Source: Clostridia bacterium
Lineage (GTDB): Bacteria; Bacillota; Clostridia; UMGS1883
Reading direction: 5' to 3'
Assembly (NCBI GenBank): GCA_017440585.1
Contig: JAFSGW010000099.1
Location: forward strand, 1-64,000
DNA: 64,000 bases
In this document: one piece after another, positions 16,658 to 26,167 of the stretch
How the letters are laid out: each line of letters begins with the position of its first letter
How positions within the stretch are numbered: position 1 is the first letter of the stretch
Made by a program: the position numbers and the translations under genes
The notes under the pieces: model-generated
Told to the model about the DNA's origin: nothing
What the model saw: only the letters and a program-made list of their open reading frames with translations
Database searches by the model: none

Positions 16658-17947
16658 TTAATATGCAGAAGTCATTGTCCAACGCTGTTTTAAGGCTGTA
16701 TCCTTATTCTCCTGAGTAATAGTGCCGTCCTCATTTAATGTGAGATAGAAGGCGGAGTGTACGCTCTTAATATAAACTGTGCCGTCACCGTTCTTCTCTA
16801 AAATCCACTGCTGGTTAGTGTCCTTGCTGGTCTGCCAGGTTATGATGGAAGCACCTGTATCCCTGCTTCTTGCATTTACGTCAAGGCTCTTCTGTGTAAC
16901 AAGGTTCTCTATAACGTAAACGTCCTCGGAGTATTCAATAAGCGACCATTTGAAGCTGTCGGAGGAGTCATCTGCAAGTGCCTTCAAGCCCTCCTGGTCT
17001 GTAAGGAAGCCATCGCCGATGGAAATTGTGCGGTAGGGAGCAGATTCATCGTTTTTGTCAACGGGAGGTGTGTAAATAATTTCAAGCTTCTCGGCAACCT
17101 CGGTATTGGCGTTCAATACTGTGCCGAATTCCACAATCTGCCATACCTGATTAGGTGCAGCTGTTTTTGTGTTCTGAATTATGCCCTCACCTTTAACTTC
17201 GATGGGCAAATGACAGCTGCGGGCAGATATAAGACTGCCTCCTGCCACGTTTTCAACCATAAACTTCTGGTTGTCGCCTGTGCCCATGTCCCAGGTGATG
17301 ATGGAAACGCCGGGTGTTGTGCCGTGAGCGTTTACGTCAAGGTTTTTGCCCGTCAAAACAGACTGAACGTTGTAGTAGCCCTCAAATTCTGTTTTAAGAA
17401 ACTTAAATTCCTGTGCCTTATCGTTTGTATGTGCTTTGGCGGAGAGGGAATTTTCCCCTGCAGTAAGGGCAAGAGAGGTTTCGAGGTTTACAATTGCATA
17501 GGTTTTGTTTTCATCAATAACGGTTGTTGCTACGGGAAGAGCTTTCTTTGTGAAAACAAGTGTTGCAGTATCCTGATACCATTTTGCCTCCATATCAACC
17601 GCCTCAGCCGCTAAATGTGCAGGAAGGTAAACAATGTCGCCTCTTACAATAAGCTGCGCTGAAAGGTCTGTAGGGGTGTATTTTTTGCCGTTAACATAAA
17701 CGGTGACACCTTCTCCCCCTTCGGGGAAAAGGTTAATGCCGTTTATGAAGGCTGTCTGTGTCTTTTTGTCAAAAGCGTATCTTACATTCGTTGCCTCGCA
17801 AAGGGAGGGAAGGGGCACATATGCGGTAGAGTCCTGAAAGAGCATGTCAGAATTTACATGCACACCGTTAACCTCTAAATTTGCAGCCTGTGCACAGATG
17901 CCTGTCAGAAGAAAGATACAAAGAAATACAGAAATAAACTTTTTCAT
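16658..17947 (-). CDS. secreted protein with stalk domain and two ricin-type lectin modules
   Basis: A 429-aa protein. Signal peptide at 1-21. Residues about 25-135 form a copper-amine-oxidase-N-like 'stalk' domain (YVPLPSLCEATNVRYAF, VYLPAHLAAEAVDMEAKW). Two ricin-B-like modules follow, about 145-270 and 295-428, each with the Q-W-type pattern (VQSVLTGKNLDVNAHG, SIITWDMGTGDNQKF; LVTQKSLDVNARSR, SIITWQTSKDTNQQW). Such modules bind sugars. There is no catalytic domain, so it is probably a surface or secreted carbohydrate-binding protein of the pectin locus. RBS aaaggaggaaaa precedes the ATG. It starts 18 bp after the lyase-esterase gene stop, so they are likely one operon. Confidence 0.85.
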   Translation of the reverse strand: MKKFISVFLCIFLLTGICAQAANLEVNGVHVNSDMLFQDSTAYVPLPSLCEATNVRYAFDKKTQTAFINGINLFPEGGEGVTVYVNGKKYTPTDLSAQLIVRGDIVYLPAHLAAEAVDMEAKWYQDTATLVFTKKALPVATTVIDENKTYAIVNLETSLALTAGENSLSAKAHTNDKAQEFKFLKTEFEGYYNVQSVLTGKNLDVNAHGTTPGVSIITWDMGTGDNQKFMVENVAGGSLISARSCHLPIEVKGEGIIQNTKTAAPNQVWQIVEFGTVLNANTEVAEKLEIIYTPPVDKNDESAPYRTISIGDGFLTDQEGLKALADDSSDSFKWSLIEYSEDVYVIENLVTQKSLDVNARSRDTGASIITWQTSKDTNQQWILEKNGDGTVYIKSVHSAFYLTLNEDGTITQENKDTALKQRWTMTSAY

Positions 17948-17965
17948 AATTTTCCTCCTTTTCTC

Positions 17966-20900
17966 TTACTGTGCTTTGCCTTCTTTTGTGATTGTGCTGT
18001 AGGGAGCAATTGTAACAATGCTACTTCCTACCTTCACGCTCTTGTATTCGGGCGAATTATTGAAAATCTTTGTATGAGTGCTGTTTTCAAATACATAAAC
18101 ATCGGAAACGATGCTTGTTACAGCCATGTATTCCTTTGTTTTAAGTAAATTCTGCTCGGATGCATTCTTACTGAAGAGCTCAGCACACTTGCTTGCACCT
18201 GCAAAGGAAATGTGAAGCTTATCTGCCATCTGGTTTGCCTCGTGATTCCAGAGCTGATAATTCTGTGATACGAAGGGTCTGCCCACCTGGGCAAAGTGCT
18301 CGCCTGCAAGGTCATAAAGGTTTACAAAGCTGCAACCAATTTCTTTTGCCACGTCCTCAACGGCGTTGAAGAAGCCGCCGTTGTTGCCGTTGGGCTTATC
18401 AAAGTCGCCTGCATTGCCCCAGGAATAGCCAACGGAGGGCTGAGGCTTAACCAAAATTACCTTTATGCCCTTTGCCTCTGCCTGAGAAACCATGTCCTTA
18501 AGAGCATTTTTCATTGTATCGTGAGTTTTGTCGTCACGGTTACGGTCATTTATGCCGAACTGGATAATGAGAGTGTCGCCCTTTTTACCGGTTTCGAGAA
18601 CTGTGGGGAAGATAACATCACGCCAGTTACGTGCCCAGTCACCGGAAGCGGCAAGGTTTACAACCTCGTATTCGTCGCTAAGGTATCTGTCCAATACCTG
18701 TGCCCAGCCTGTTCTTATTGTGCCGGGCTGAATTTCTGCATCTGTAACAGCAGGGATAACGGGGTAGTAGTTGCAAAGCGTGGAGTCGCCTCCTACAAAC
18801 ACCTTCGGCTTTCTCTTTATAATGGAGGGAGTGGGAGCAACCTCTATTGACTTAAGGAGGGTTGTTTTGCCGTCTATTCTGATTCTTGCATTATCCTTTA
18901 TTTCAACGCTTGTGAATGTGTGATGTGTGTTTTCGGGCACGCCTACTGTGCCGTACATATCTACATTACTGCCTACAACAAAGCCGTTTATCCAGATGTG
19001 ACCACGTTCACGGTCAAACTTTGTGAAGGCAAAGTCATAGGTTCCGTCGGGAAGGTCGATTACATATTCACCGCCTGCTGTGTTGATACCGCCCTTGGGT
19101 GCAAAGGTAAGAATGGGGCTTATTTCAACTGTTGCCTTGGAGGAAGCGTTAACTGTTATTCTGCCGTCCTTTGCCAAAGCTTCTGTAATGAGAACATCGT
19201 CCATTTCATATGTAACGTAGCTTTCACCGTTAATTGTAACGTTTGTGCCACCGTTAATTGTAACGCGGAACTTATCGGCGAAGCCCCAACCACGAACGTC
19301 GAAGGTGTGGTCGCCTGTAAAGGTTGCTATCTGACGGTAGCCGTCACCAAGCCTTGCTCTCATGTCGGGAATTACGGATAAACCTTCTGCCATTGCCTCT
19401 GCCACACGGAATGCACCGTGGTAGGTGAAGTGGGTTTTGTCGGGAAGGTATAACACCTCGCTGCCCTCCATGCCGTACTTATTTGCAACTGCACGGGAGG
19501 CTGCATTAATATCGATAAAGGGAAGGTTAAACTTTTCTGCCGCATCACGAAGAAGTGTTGCATAGCTTACAGCATTGGGGTCAGGCTCACCGATTATGCC
19601 TGTTTCGCCGTTGAACCAGCGGGACTGTGTCTGTGATGCAATGATAACATTAAGACCCTTTTCAAGTGCGGGCTTGATATATTCGTTTTCAAGCATCACT
19701 GTAAAGTCCTCATGGCTTATGTACCTTTCGGGCTTGTTCCATGCACCGTCATTGTGACCGAACTGAATGATAACATAGTCGCCTGCCTTGGAATCGTTCA
19801 TAATGCCGCCCCATCTACCTTCGTTAAAGAAGCTCTTTAAGCTTCTGCCTGCCATGGCACGGTTATGTACCTCAACAGACTCGTCGAAGAACATGGGAAG
19901 CATCTGTCCCCAGCCTGCCTGAGGTGCCGCACTTTCACGGTAGGTCTGGGCTGTGGAGTCACTTGCTACGAAAATTTTCACCTTATCACGCCTTGCCTTT
20001 CCTCTTGTAATTGTTACCTCTCTCTTTTCGCCGTTCCAGTCAACGTTCATGCCGAAGGCTTCAACAATCACTCTTACGGGTACCATTGTGCGGTCATTTA
20101 AAATAACGCTTTCGGTATCCATTTCTTTTTCCACACCGTTCAAGGTGTACTTTCTTGTGCCTATTGTTGTTTCAAAAACGTTCTTGTCCTTTACAATGGT
20201 TACAACACCGTTATCATAGGAAACATCTGCATCAAACGCTTCTGCAATGAAGCGGAGGGGCACCATTGTGCGGTCGTTTGCAATATATGCGGGAGCGTCA
20301 AGTGCTTTCTTTACGCCGTCCATGTCAGCCTCTGCAGAGTCGATAGTGAGCACTACACCGTTTTCAAGGTAGTAGCTTAAATGAGGAGGCTGGTTATAGC
20401 TTGAGTTCTGCCATACCACGCCCATGCGGTAAACATGGTCTGTCATTAAGGGCGGAACAGAAAATTCTGTGGGGATAGTTGTTGTGTAAATGCGGATGGC
20501 GTTGTTATCCTGAGTTCTGAAGATAACCTCTTCACGCCAGTCACCTAAAATGTCTGCCTGGAGGCAGGGATTGGACTTACTGCCGTTATTTGCAGCACAG
20601 CCATCACTTGCTGTGTCAAGAAGCACCTCTCTGTGACCTTCAATGTTAACATCGGAGATAGCAGTGCCACCCAAAAATTCGTCATACAGGTCGCCATCCC
20701 AGTAAATGCGGAAGTTCTGACCGCAGTCATCAACATCAGTAACTGTTTCGCCTAAGGAATTGATACGTCTTGCACCGCTGCCCACGTTTACAATGAAGTT
20801 GCCGCGGAAGGGACCGGGGTTTGCAATAAGACCTCTGCCCGTGTCCTTACCTGCATTTTCGTGGAAAATGATTTCGCCTGTGCCTGCATCGTAGATTGTG

Positions 20901-22096
20901 TAGCCGTACTCGCCGCCCTCGTGAACGGAGAAGTATTCCATACCCTCATTGTCGGGGTCAAAATCACCTAAATGCTGAGCATCACCGTGACCCTTGCCTG
21001 AACACCAGAGCACGGAAAGGTCATGGTCAAGAGTGAGGGAGCCAAGGAAAATTTCATCAAAGCCGTCACCGTCTGCATCGCCAACGGAAAGGTTGTGGTT
21101 ACCCTGACCAATGTATTTGTCGTTGCCTTCGTCCATTGTGTCGAAGCGCAGTGCCTTTGTAAGGGTGCCGTCCTTATAGGTATAAGCGGCAACAACTGTT
21201 CTGCCGGGGCCCTTGCCTGCTCTGCCGCCGTAGTAACCGCGCTGTGTTACCAGATGGGGTGTTACACCGTCAAGGTATGCCACGCAGGCGTTGTAACGCT
21301 CACTGCGGTTGCCTGCATCATCACCGAAAATGATTGTGCTGGGCTCGTTGTTCTGGGGGTCGTAGGGAACACGTGTTACCTCTTTGCCTGTTGCACCTTC
21401 AAAAATGCTTAAGAAAAGGGGGCCGTCAATGTTCTTGCCGCACCATACGTTTGTGTAAACAGCGTTGGGGTCGCCTATAACTTTGCCTGTGCCGTCAACT
21501 GTGCCGTCGCAGGTACGAAGTGCAACCTCTGCTTTGCCGTCACCGTCCAAGTCATACACAACCATCTGTGTATCATGGGCACCTGCACGCACGTTTATGC
21601 CCATGTCAATTCGCCACATAAAGGTGCCGTCAAACTCATAGGCATCGATGTACACCTTATCGGAGTTACCGCCCGTTGCAGCATCCTTCGAGTCAGAGGG
21701 GTCCCACTTTAAAACAATTTCGTACTCGCCGTCACCGTCAAGATCGTCAATTGCACAGTCGTTGGGGGAGTATGTAACGCCTTCACGGGTGGGTGTGGGC
21801 TTTACCACGGGTATTTCAAGGTAACCATTTGCCCATACCTTAACCTCTTTTTTGCCTTCAAGGCTGTAGATGGAGCTTTCTGTGCCCATAGGGTCAAGGT
21901 AGTTTGTTTTGTCTGTTGAAAGAACAAACTGACCGTCACGATAGAGGTTATAGGGACCCTCTGTCATCTGCCAGGAAAGGTAAACACCATTGTCAACCTT
22001 TACGGCAACCAATCCGCCATCGGGGGCGGCAAGCACCGTAATTGCCGTGAAGCACAGCACTAACGCCAAAATAAGCGAAGCGAATAATTTTTTCAT
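17966..22096 (-). CDS. secreted rhamnogalacturonan lyase (PL11) fused to stalk domain and two CE12-like esterases
   Basis: A 1376-aa multi-enzyme. Signal peptide at 1-23. Residues about 25-600 are a PL11 rhamnogalacturonan lyase (DDLDGDGEYEIVLKWDPSDS, DLDGDGKAEVALRT, GQGNHNLSVGDADGDGFDEI, Ca-binding propeller repeats). About 605-725 is a two-part stalk domain (NDRTMVPLRFIAEAFDADVS, NDRTMVPVRVIVEAFGMNV). About 730-940 is a GDSL/CE12-like esterase (VASDSTAQTY, FGHND, PDKTHFTYHG). A beta-rich domain follows, then a second esterase at about 1095-1330 (VGGDSTLCNYY, FGINDRN, DKLHISFAG). Together it would deacetylate and cleave rhamnogalacturonan I. I start at the ATG at 22096 with RBS aaaggagg. Confidence 0.9.
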   Translation of the reverse strand: MKKLFASLILALVLCFTAITVLAAPDGGLVAVKVDNGVYLSWQMTEGPYNLYRDGQFVLSTDKTNYLDPMGTESSIYSLEGKKEVKVWANGYLEIPVVKPTPTREGVTYSPNDCAIDDLDGDGEYEIVLKWDPSDSKDAATGGNSDKVYIDAYEFDGTFMWRIDMGINVRAGAHDTQMVVYDLDGDGKAEVALRTCDGTVDGTGKVIGDPNAVYTNVWCGKNIDGPLFLSIFEGATGKEVTRVPYDPQNNEPSTIIFGDDAGNRSERYNACVAYLDGVTPHLVTQRGYYGGRAGKGPGRTVVAAYTYKDGTLTKALRFDTMDEGNDKYIGQGNHNLSVGDADGDGFDEIFLGSLTLDHDLSVLWCSGKGHGDAQHLGDFDPDNEGMEYFSVHEGGEYGYTIYDAGTGEIIFHENAGKDTGRGLIANPGPFRGNFIVNVGSGARRINSLGETVTDVDDCGQNFRIYWDGDLYDEFLGGTAISDVNIEGHREVLLDTASDGCAANNGSKSNPCLQADILGDWREEVIFRTQDNNAIRIYTTTIPTEFSVPPLMTDHVYRMGVVWQNSSYNQPPHLSYYLENGVVLTIDSAEADMDGVKKALDAPAYIANDRTMVPLRFIAEAFDADVSYDNGVVTIVKDKNVFETTIGTRKYTLNGVEKEMDTESVILNDRTMVPVRVIVEAFGMNVDWNGEKREVTITRGKARRDKVKIFVASDSTAQTYRESAAPQAGWGQMLPMFFDESVEVHNRAMAGRSLKSFFNEGRWGGIMNDSKAGDYVIIQFGHNDGAWNKPERYISHEDFTVMLENEYIKPALEKGLNVIIASQTQSRWFNGETGIIGEPDPNAVSYATLLRDAAEKFNLPFIDINAASRAVANKYGMEGSEVLYLPDKTHFTYHGAFRVAEAMAEGLSVIPDMRARLGDGYRQIATFTGDHTFDVRGWGFADKFRVTINGGTNVTINGESYVTYEMDDVLITEALAKDGRITVNASSKATVEISPILTFAPKGGINTAGGEYVIDLPDGTYDFAFTKFDRERGHIWINGFVVGSNVDMYGTVGVPENTHHTFTSVEIKDNARIRIDGKTTLLKSIEVAPTPSIIKRKPKVFVGGDSTLCNYYPVIPAVTDAEIQPGTIRTGWAQVLDRYLSDEYEVVNLAASGDWARNWRDVIFPTVLETGKKGDTLIIQFGINDRNRDDKTHDTMKNALKDMVSQAEAKGIKVILVKPQPSVGYSWGNAGDFDKPNGNNGGFFNAVEDVAKEIGCSFVNLYDLAGEHFAQVGRPFVSQNYQLWNHEANQMADKLHISFAGASKCAELFSKNASEQNLLKTKEYMAVTSIVSDVYVFENSTHTKIFNNSPEYKSVKVGSSIVTIAPYSTITKEGKAQ

Positions 22097-22137
22097 TTTG
22101 ATTTCCTCCTTTAATTTGATTGGGTAATTGCACCCAC

Positions 22138-22160
22138 GGGCGACCAATGGTCGCCCCTAC
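22138..22160 (-). repeat. REP palindrome with GTAG tag
   Basis: gggcgaccaatggtcgccc followed by cctac on the plus strand (GTAG tag on minus). It lies between two genes of the rhamnogalacturonan operon and shares the flanking word attgca with the copy at 6991. Confidence 0.8.
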
Positions 22161-22178
22161 AAAGGCATACAAAAAGGA

Positions 22179-23417
22179 TTAATCCTTTTTGTATGCCTCG
22201 CCTCCCCAGTAGCGTGTGTTATTGTAAAGCCTTTTAGGCTGGGGAAGTGTCTTATTCTGTGTTTTTGTAATATCAATCTCACAGGAAGAGTATATCACAG
22301 CTTCATCGTTTGAGTAAACAATAAGCTGGTCTGTGTCGCTATCTGTCAAATCGCCCCAGGCAACATAGCCGTCAAAGGGGAAGTTGAAGATTGTGTTAAG
22401 ATAGCCGTCATACACAGCGTTGGGCATTCCGCCGCCACGGCGGTATGCAAGTACATGGTCGGTATGCTTACCGTCAAGGTTATTTATAACCGTGCACACA
22501 CTGCTCCAGCCGGGGATGGTACGCTTTTCCTTATAAAGGCACTCGCCCGTGGAGGAAACAATGAAAATGCCGTCAAGACCGGGGTTTGAACGGTCAATGC
22601 GGTCTAAGCCGCAAACCTCGAGCCCGGGAAGGTCGGGACGAAGGTTACCTATTGCCACATTCTGGCTTTCAACTGTGTCGGTAAACCTCCAGAGAAGCTT
22701 GCCGTCATTTGTCCATGCCGTGAAATCGTCACCGCCTACAACAAGCTCAATTTTGCCGTCCTGATTTATGTCGCCCACCCAGATACAGTCTGCGTGGTCC
22801 TTCATGTCAATTTTCCAGAGGGTTTCGCCCTTGTAGTTTAAAACATCGTAGCCTATAATTACCTCGTCGTGTCCGTCCCCGTCAAGGTCATAGCACCAGG
22901 GGTAATGACCCGTGTTGCCCTCGTGCTCCCACATAACGTTAAAGTTTTTGTCAAGTGCCCACGCCTTGTGGTAGCGGTTCTTTACTATAATATTCTGCGG
23001 ATAGCCCGTGCCCTCTAAGTCGCATATCATGATGCAGTCGTGAGCGTGCTCGTCGGGAAGGGGGTGCTTTGAAATAAAGGAGCCGTCCTTACCGTTAAAA
23101 ATGCAGAGGTGGTCATCCATTGCACATATAATTTCAAGCTGACCGTCGCGGTTTATGTCATAAACCTGGCAGGGAATGTCGGCACCTGAGCCCTGTGCAT
23201 CCGGGTCGATTTCGCCTATCTGCCAGAGAAGGTTACCCTCTAAGTCAAAGGCTGTAACAGCCTGAACGCTGTGGGGCCAGTAGCGGTCATCAAAGTGTGA
23301 GTCGGGCTGTACCATCAAAATTTCCATCCTGCCGTCGTTGTTGATGTCGCCAAGCCACATTCTGCAGAACTTGCCTGCTTTTGTTAAGTTGATACGTGTT
23401 ATTTCCTGTAAAGTCAT
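22179..23417 (-). CDS. intracellular FG-GAP/PL11-like beta-propeller protein
   Basis: A 412-aa protein with no signal peptide. It is built of repeats with Asp-rich calcium-loop motifs (GDINNDGRMEILMVQ, YDINRDGQLEIICAM, YDLDGDGHDEVIIGYDV, GDINQDGKIELVVGG), the same kind of propeller as PL11 lyases. It lacks the long PL11 N-terminal region, so it may be an intracellular PL11-like lyase or a non-catalytic relative. Position between PL11/CE12 and GH105 genes ties it to rhamnogalacturonan use. I start at the ATG at 23417 with RBS gaaagga; longer starts have no RBS. Confidence 0.7.
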   Translation of the reverse strand: MTLQEITRINLTKAGKFCRMWLGDINNDGRMEILMVQPDSHFDDRYWPHSVQAVTAFDLEGNLLWQIGEIDPDAQGSGADIPCQVYDINRDGQLEIICAMDDHLCIFNGKDGSFISKHPLPDEHAHDCIMICDLEGTGYPQNIIVKNRYHKAWALDKNFNVMWEHEGNTGHYPWCYDLDGDGHDEVIIGYDVLNYKGETLWKIDMKDHADCIWVGDINQDGKIELVVGGDDFTAWTNDGKLLWRFTDTVESQNVAIGNLRPDLPGLEVCGLDRIDRSNPGLDGIFIVSSTGECLYKEKRTIPGWSSVCTVINNLDGKHTDHVLAYRRGGGMPNAVYDGYLNTIFNFPFDGYVAWGDLTDSDTDQLIVYSNDEAVIYSSCEIDITKTQNKTLPQPKRLYNNTRYWGGEAYKKD

Positions 23418-23479
23418 AAAAATCAGTCCTTTCGCGTGCCAGTATACTTTTATTAAGTAATTGCAACATTTTTTAAAGG

Positions 23480-23565
23480 TACGGGGACACAGCCATTCAT
23501 TCATTTCCCCCTCGCCTTATGGCAAAACGAGAAAGTGGGTTGGCTGTGGGTAGGCAATGTCCCCA
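23480..23565. repeat. imperfect inverted repeat with ggggaca/tgtcccc ends
   Basis: Outer words ggggacacagcca and tggctgtggg...tgtcccc face each other across about 60 bp in the gap between two genes. It resembles the GGGGACTGTCCCC hairpins at 7789 and 38714. Confidence 0.4.
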
Positions 23566-23574
23566 ATGTGGGTT

Positions 23575-25221
23575 TTAGTTAAGTATTTCGTAAATCGAGA
23601 GTAATACTATACCTATGCCGTGAGTGTCATTATCACGGGGGAGAAGGTCATATTTATAATAATCGTTGGAGAATGAGAACTCACTGCCACGGCACACGCC
23701 GTATACGTTACCCTCTTCGTCCACACAATTTTTGCAGATGCTTTCCACACCGCGGATTGCCGAAGCCTTATATTCTTCACCGAGAAGCCCCCATCTGTAG
23801 CCCCGCATAAAGGAGCAGGCAAACATTGCCGTACAGCTTGTTTCAAGGTAAGCCTCCTCATCGTCAATAACCTGACGCCATCTGCCGTCGGGCGACTGAT
23901 GGGCAAGGTAACCCTCGGAGAGCTTTACAAAGAAGCCTTCAAGAAATGCTCTTTCGGGGTGGCTTTCGGGAAGAGCTTCAAGAAGCTCCGTTAAGGAGAA
24001 GATAAACCAGCCGTTGCCTCTGCCCCAGGGAACAAGGGTGGGAATATCGTGCCTTAAGTCGTAAACATGGCTCATAAGGTTTCTCTCTTCCATGTAAAGC
24101 CACTTTTTATATTGTACAAACTGATTGACAGCATCGTTTATGTATTTTTCCTCACCTGTTATTTTGTATCGGCGTACTAAGAAGGGCACGCTCATGTACA
24201 TGTCGTCAAGCCACATTGTTTCGTTATGGAAGGAATGAAGCTGATGCTGACGGCAGAATGAGCCGTCGGGGTTTCTGGGCTGATGGTTTTCGATATAATC
24301 TGCCACAAAGTCACAAACCTTTTTACTGTCAAGATGGTAAAGGAGCGTTGCCTCTTCAACTGCCGCACAGAAAGCTCCGCAGTCATCCAGTGAGTCAATG
24401 CTCGTTAAAAGGTTGTGAAGGCTTGTTGCACCGCCGTGCACCTTTTTGTCCCACATGGCGTAGTCAAAGGTGTCAAGGGTGCGCTGTATGTGTGCTTTCG
24501 TGTAGTCCTCAATTTTTTTATCCTTCAAAAGCTCTGCTGTACGCATTAAGCCGTACATAACAACCCCTAAAGGATAGTTCCAGTGACCAAAGCTTCCTTT
24601 GCCGTGGTAGGGACGTATCCACATGTCCTCCTCATTAAGACGGCGTGCATCCTCGTTTTCGGGGTCAAGAAGTGCTTTTTCTTCTATGTTGAGCTCGCTT
24701 TCGTCGTAGGTGTGGGTTACGGGGAGCCATTCGCCACCGTTCAAGGAGTAAATGCACCCCTCCTGACTGTGGTCATTGGGGTTCATAAAAATATAGTCCC
24801 ACTTGGCAAGGTGTGTGCCGAAAATACAGCCAAAGCCAAGTGCCGTTTTCTTAAAATGAAGCTCAATTTCGTTAACGCCCCGTTTCACGGGCACGTGAAG
24901 ACGATTTGGAATGTGGTTGTTACGTTCGGTGAAAATGTCTGACTTAAAGAGCTCTTCACCGTTTACAAAAAGAGAGGTTGAGCCTAAAAGCGTAATGTCC
25001 ATACCTATTGAGCCGTCACCGCCCGAAAGGTAAACACACCTTAAGGCTGCCGTATCGCCAATTTTAGCTTCGGGGAAAATTTTGTTCATATCTGCCTCGT
25101 AGCGATAGTCCTTCCCGCGGCGTACACCGCCTGAATAAAATGCCCTGCGGGAAAGAGGCACCTCGGGATTTAATTCCATATACCTGTATGCAATTTTTTC
25201 TGCAATCGGGTAAAAATCCAT
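23575..25221 (-). CDS. unsaturated rhamnogalacturonyl hydrolase, cytoplasmic (GH105/GH88)
   Basis: A 548-aa protein without a signal peptide. Residues about 1-195 are a beta-rich domain (MDITLLGSTSLFVNGEELF), the rest is the six-hairpin barrel of GH105 (LHSFHNETMWLDDMYMSVPF with the catalytic Asp pair, VPWGRGNGWFIFSLTELLE, ETSCTAMFACSFMRGYRWG). The family removes the unsaturated uronic acid that lyases leave on rhamnogalacturonan fragments. It is longer than YteR (373 aa) because of the N-terminal domain. I start at the ATG at 25221 with RBS aaagga. It is divergent from the AraC gene; its start region repeats a 15-bp motif found there in inverse orientation. Confidence 0.88.
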   Translation of the reverse strand: MDFYPIAEKIAYRYMELNPEVPLSRRAFYSGGVRRGKDYRYEADMNKIFPEAKIGDTAALRCVYLSGGDGSIGMDITLLGSTSLFVNGEELFKSDIFTERNNHIPNRLHVPVKRGVNEIELHFKKTALGFGCIFGTHLAKWDYIFMNPNDHSQEGCIYSLNGGEWLPVTHTYDESELNIEEKALLDPENEDARRLNEEDMWIRPYHGKGSFGHWNYPLGVVMYGLMRTAELLKDKKIEDYTKAHIQRTLDTFDYAMWDKKVHGGATSLHNLLTSIDSLDDCGAFCAAVEEATLLYHLDSKKVCDFVADYIENHQPRNPDGSFCRQHQLHSFHNETMWLDDMYMSVPFLVRRYKITGEEKYINDAVNQFVQYKKWLYMEERNLMSHVYDLRHDIPTLVPWGRGNGWFIFSLTELLEALPESHPERAFLEGFFVKLSEGYLAHQSPDGRWRQVIDDEEAYLETSCTAMFACSFMRGYRWGLLGEEYKASAIRGVESICKNCVDEEGNVYGVCRGSEFSFSNDYYKYDLLPRDNDTHGIGIVLLSIYEILN

Positions 25222-25236
25222 AATATCACATCCTTT
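25222..25236 (-). repeat. 15-bp motif aaaggatgtgatatt, inverted copy 1
   Basis: Identical to 25356-25370 in opposite orientation. Each copy holds the RBS of one of the two divergent genes. Confidence 0.7.
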
Positions 25237-25313
25237 AATACTATGATACCGCATAAAAAATGCTATTTGTATATGAGTTTGTTGCCAATATATTGATAAA
25301 TGTGATATATTTA

Positions 25314-25343
25314 TTGACAAAACATTGGATTTTGCGATATTCT
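25314..25343 (+). promoter_or_regulatory. putative promoter of AraC-type regulator gene
   Basis: TTGACA (25314-25319), 18-bp spacer, TATTCT (25338-25343). Confidence 0.5.
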
Positions 25344-25368
25344 ATTCTTGCAGATAAAGGATGTGATA

Positions 25369-26157
25369 TTGTTGCGAAAAACTGTTGTAAACAGATTCCG
25401 CGAATTTGCGGATTTCAACATAATTCAATACGGGCACGAGGATTGCAACCCCGGTTATTCCATAGGTAATTTTGTAAGAAGCAATTATCTCATACATTAT
25501 ATACACAAGGGAAGCGGAACCTACTGTGTAAGAGGGAAGGAATACACCTTAAAGGCTCACGATGCCTTCCTTATTTATCCCGAGGAAATTACTTATTACA
25601 TAGCATCGGAGGATGACCCCTGGGAATACAGCTGGGTGGAATTTAACGGCACGGGTATTTCAAAATATTTCTCGGCAACAGAGTTTTCTCCCGACAAGCC
25701 TGTTATGTTCAACGTTCCTTCTGCAGAGGTGCATATTAAAACACTTTCTGAAACGAACAGTAATAACCCCTATGAAATCACGGGGCTCCTCTACAGCTTT
25801 TTAGGCTCCTTTGTAACCGACAACCCCAAAAGCGGTTCCATGGCAGACGAATACGTGAAGGCGGCAATAAGCTACATACATACGTTCTATTATGTAACCA
25901 CCATCAATGTTGACCAGATAAGCAACTACGTGGGCATTGACAGAAGCTATCTTTATCGCCTGTTTAAGGAAAAGGTTGGCATCTCGCCCAAGAAGTATAT
26001 TATGGAATATAAGCTCAAGACAGCGGCAAAATTACTTCGTGAAACAAGCCTTTCGGTAGGTCAGGTGGCTCTTTCCACGGGCTTTGAGGATCAGCTTTAT
26101 TTTTCAACAGCCTTCAGAAATTATTACGGGGTTTCCCCTACAAAGTACAGAAAATAG
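25369..26157 (+). CDS. AraC-family transcriptional regulator of the rhamnogalacturonan locus
   Basis: A 262-aa regulator. The N-terminal cupin-like sensor domain (about 1-140: IHYIHKGSGTYCVRGKEYTL, HDAFLIYPEEITYYIASED) probably binds a sugar. The C-terminal double helix-turn-helix (about 165-262: VDQISNYVGIDRSYLYRLFKEKVG, SVGQVALSTGFEDQLYFSTAFRNYYGVSPTKYRK) binds DNA. I choose the TTG at 25369, which has AAAGG 8 bp upstream; ATG at 25361 is out of frame. It is divergent from the GH105 gene and followed after 10 bp by a PL11 gene, so it very likely activates both directions. Confidence 0.88.
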   Translation: MLRKTVVNRFREFADFNIIQYGHEDCNPGYSIGNFVRSNYLIHYIHKGSGTYCVRGKEYTLKAHDAFLIYPEEITYYIASEDDPWEYSWVEFNGTGISKYFSATEFSPDKPVMFNVPSAEVHIKTLSETNSNNPYEITGLLYSFLGSFVTDNPKSGSMADEYVKAAISYIHTFYYVTTINVDQISNYVGIDRSYLYRLFKEKVGISPKKYIMEYKLKTAAKLLRETSLSVGQVALSTGFEDQLYFSTAFRNYYGVSPTKYRK

Positions 26158-26167
26158 GAGGATAACA

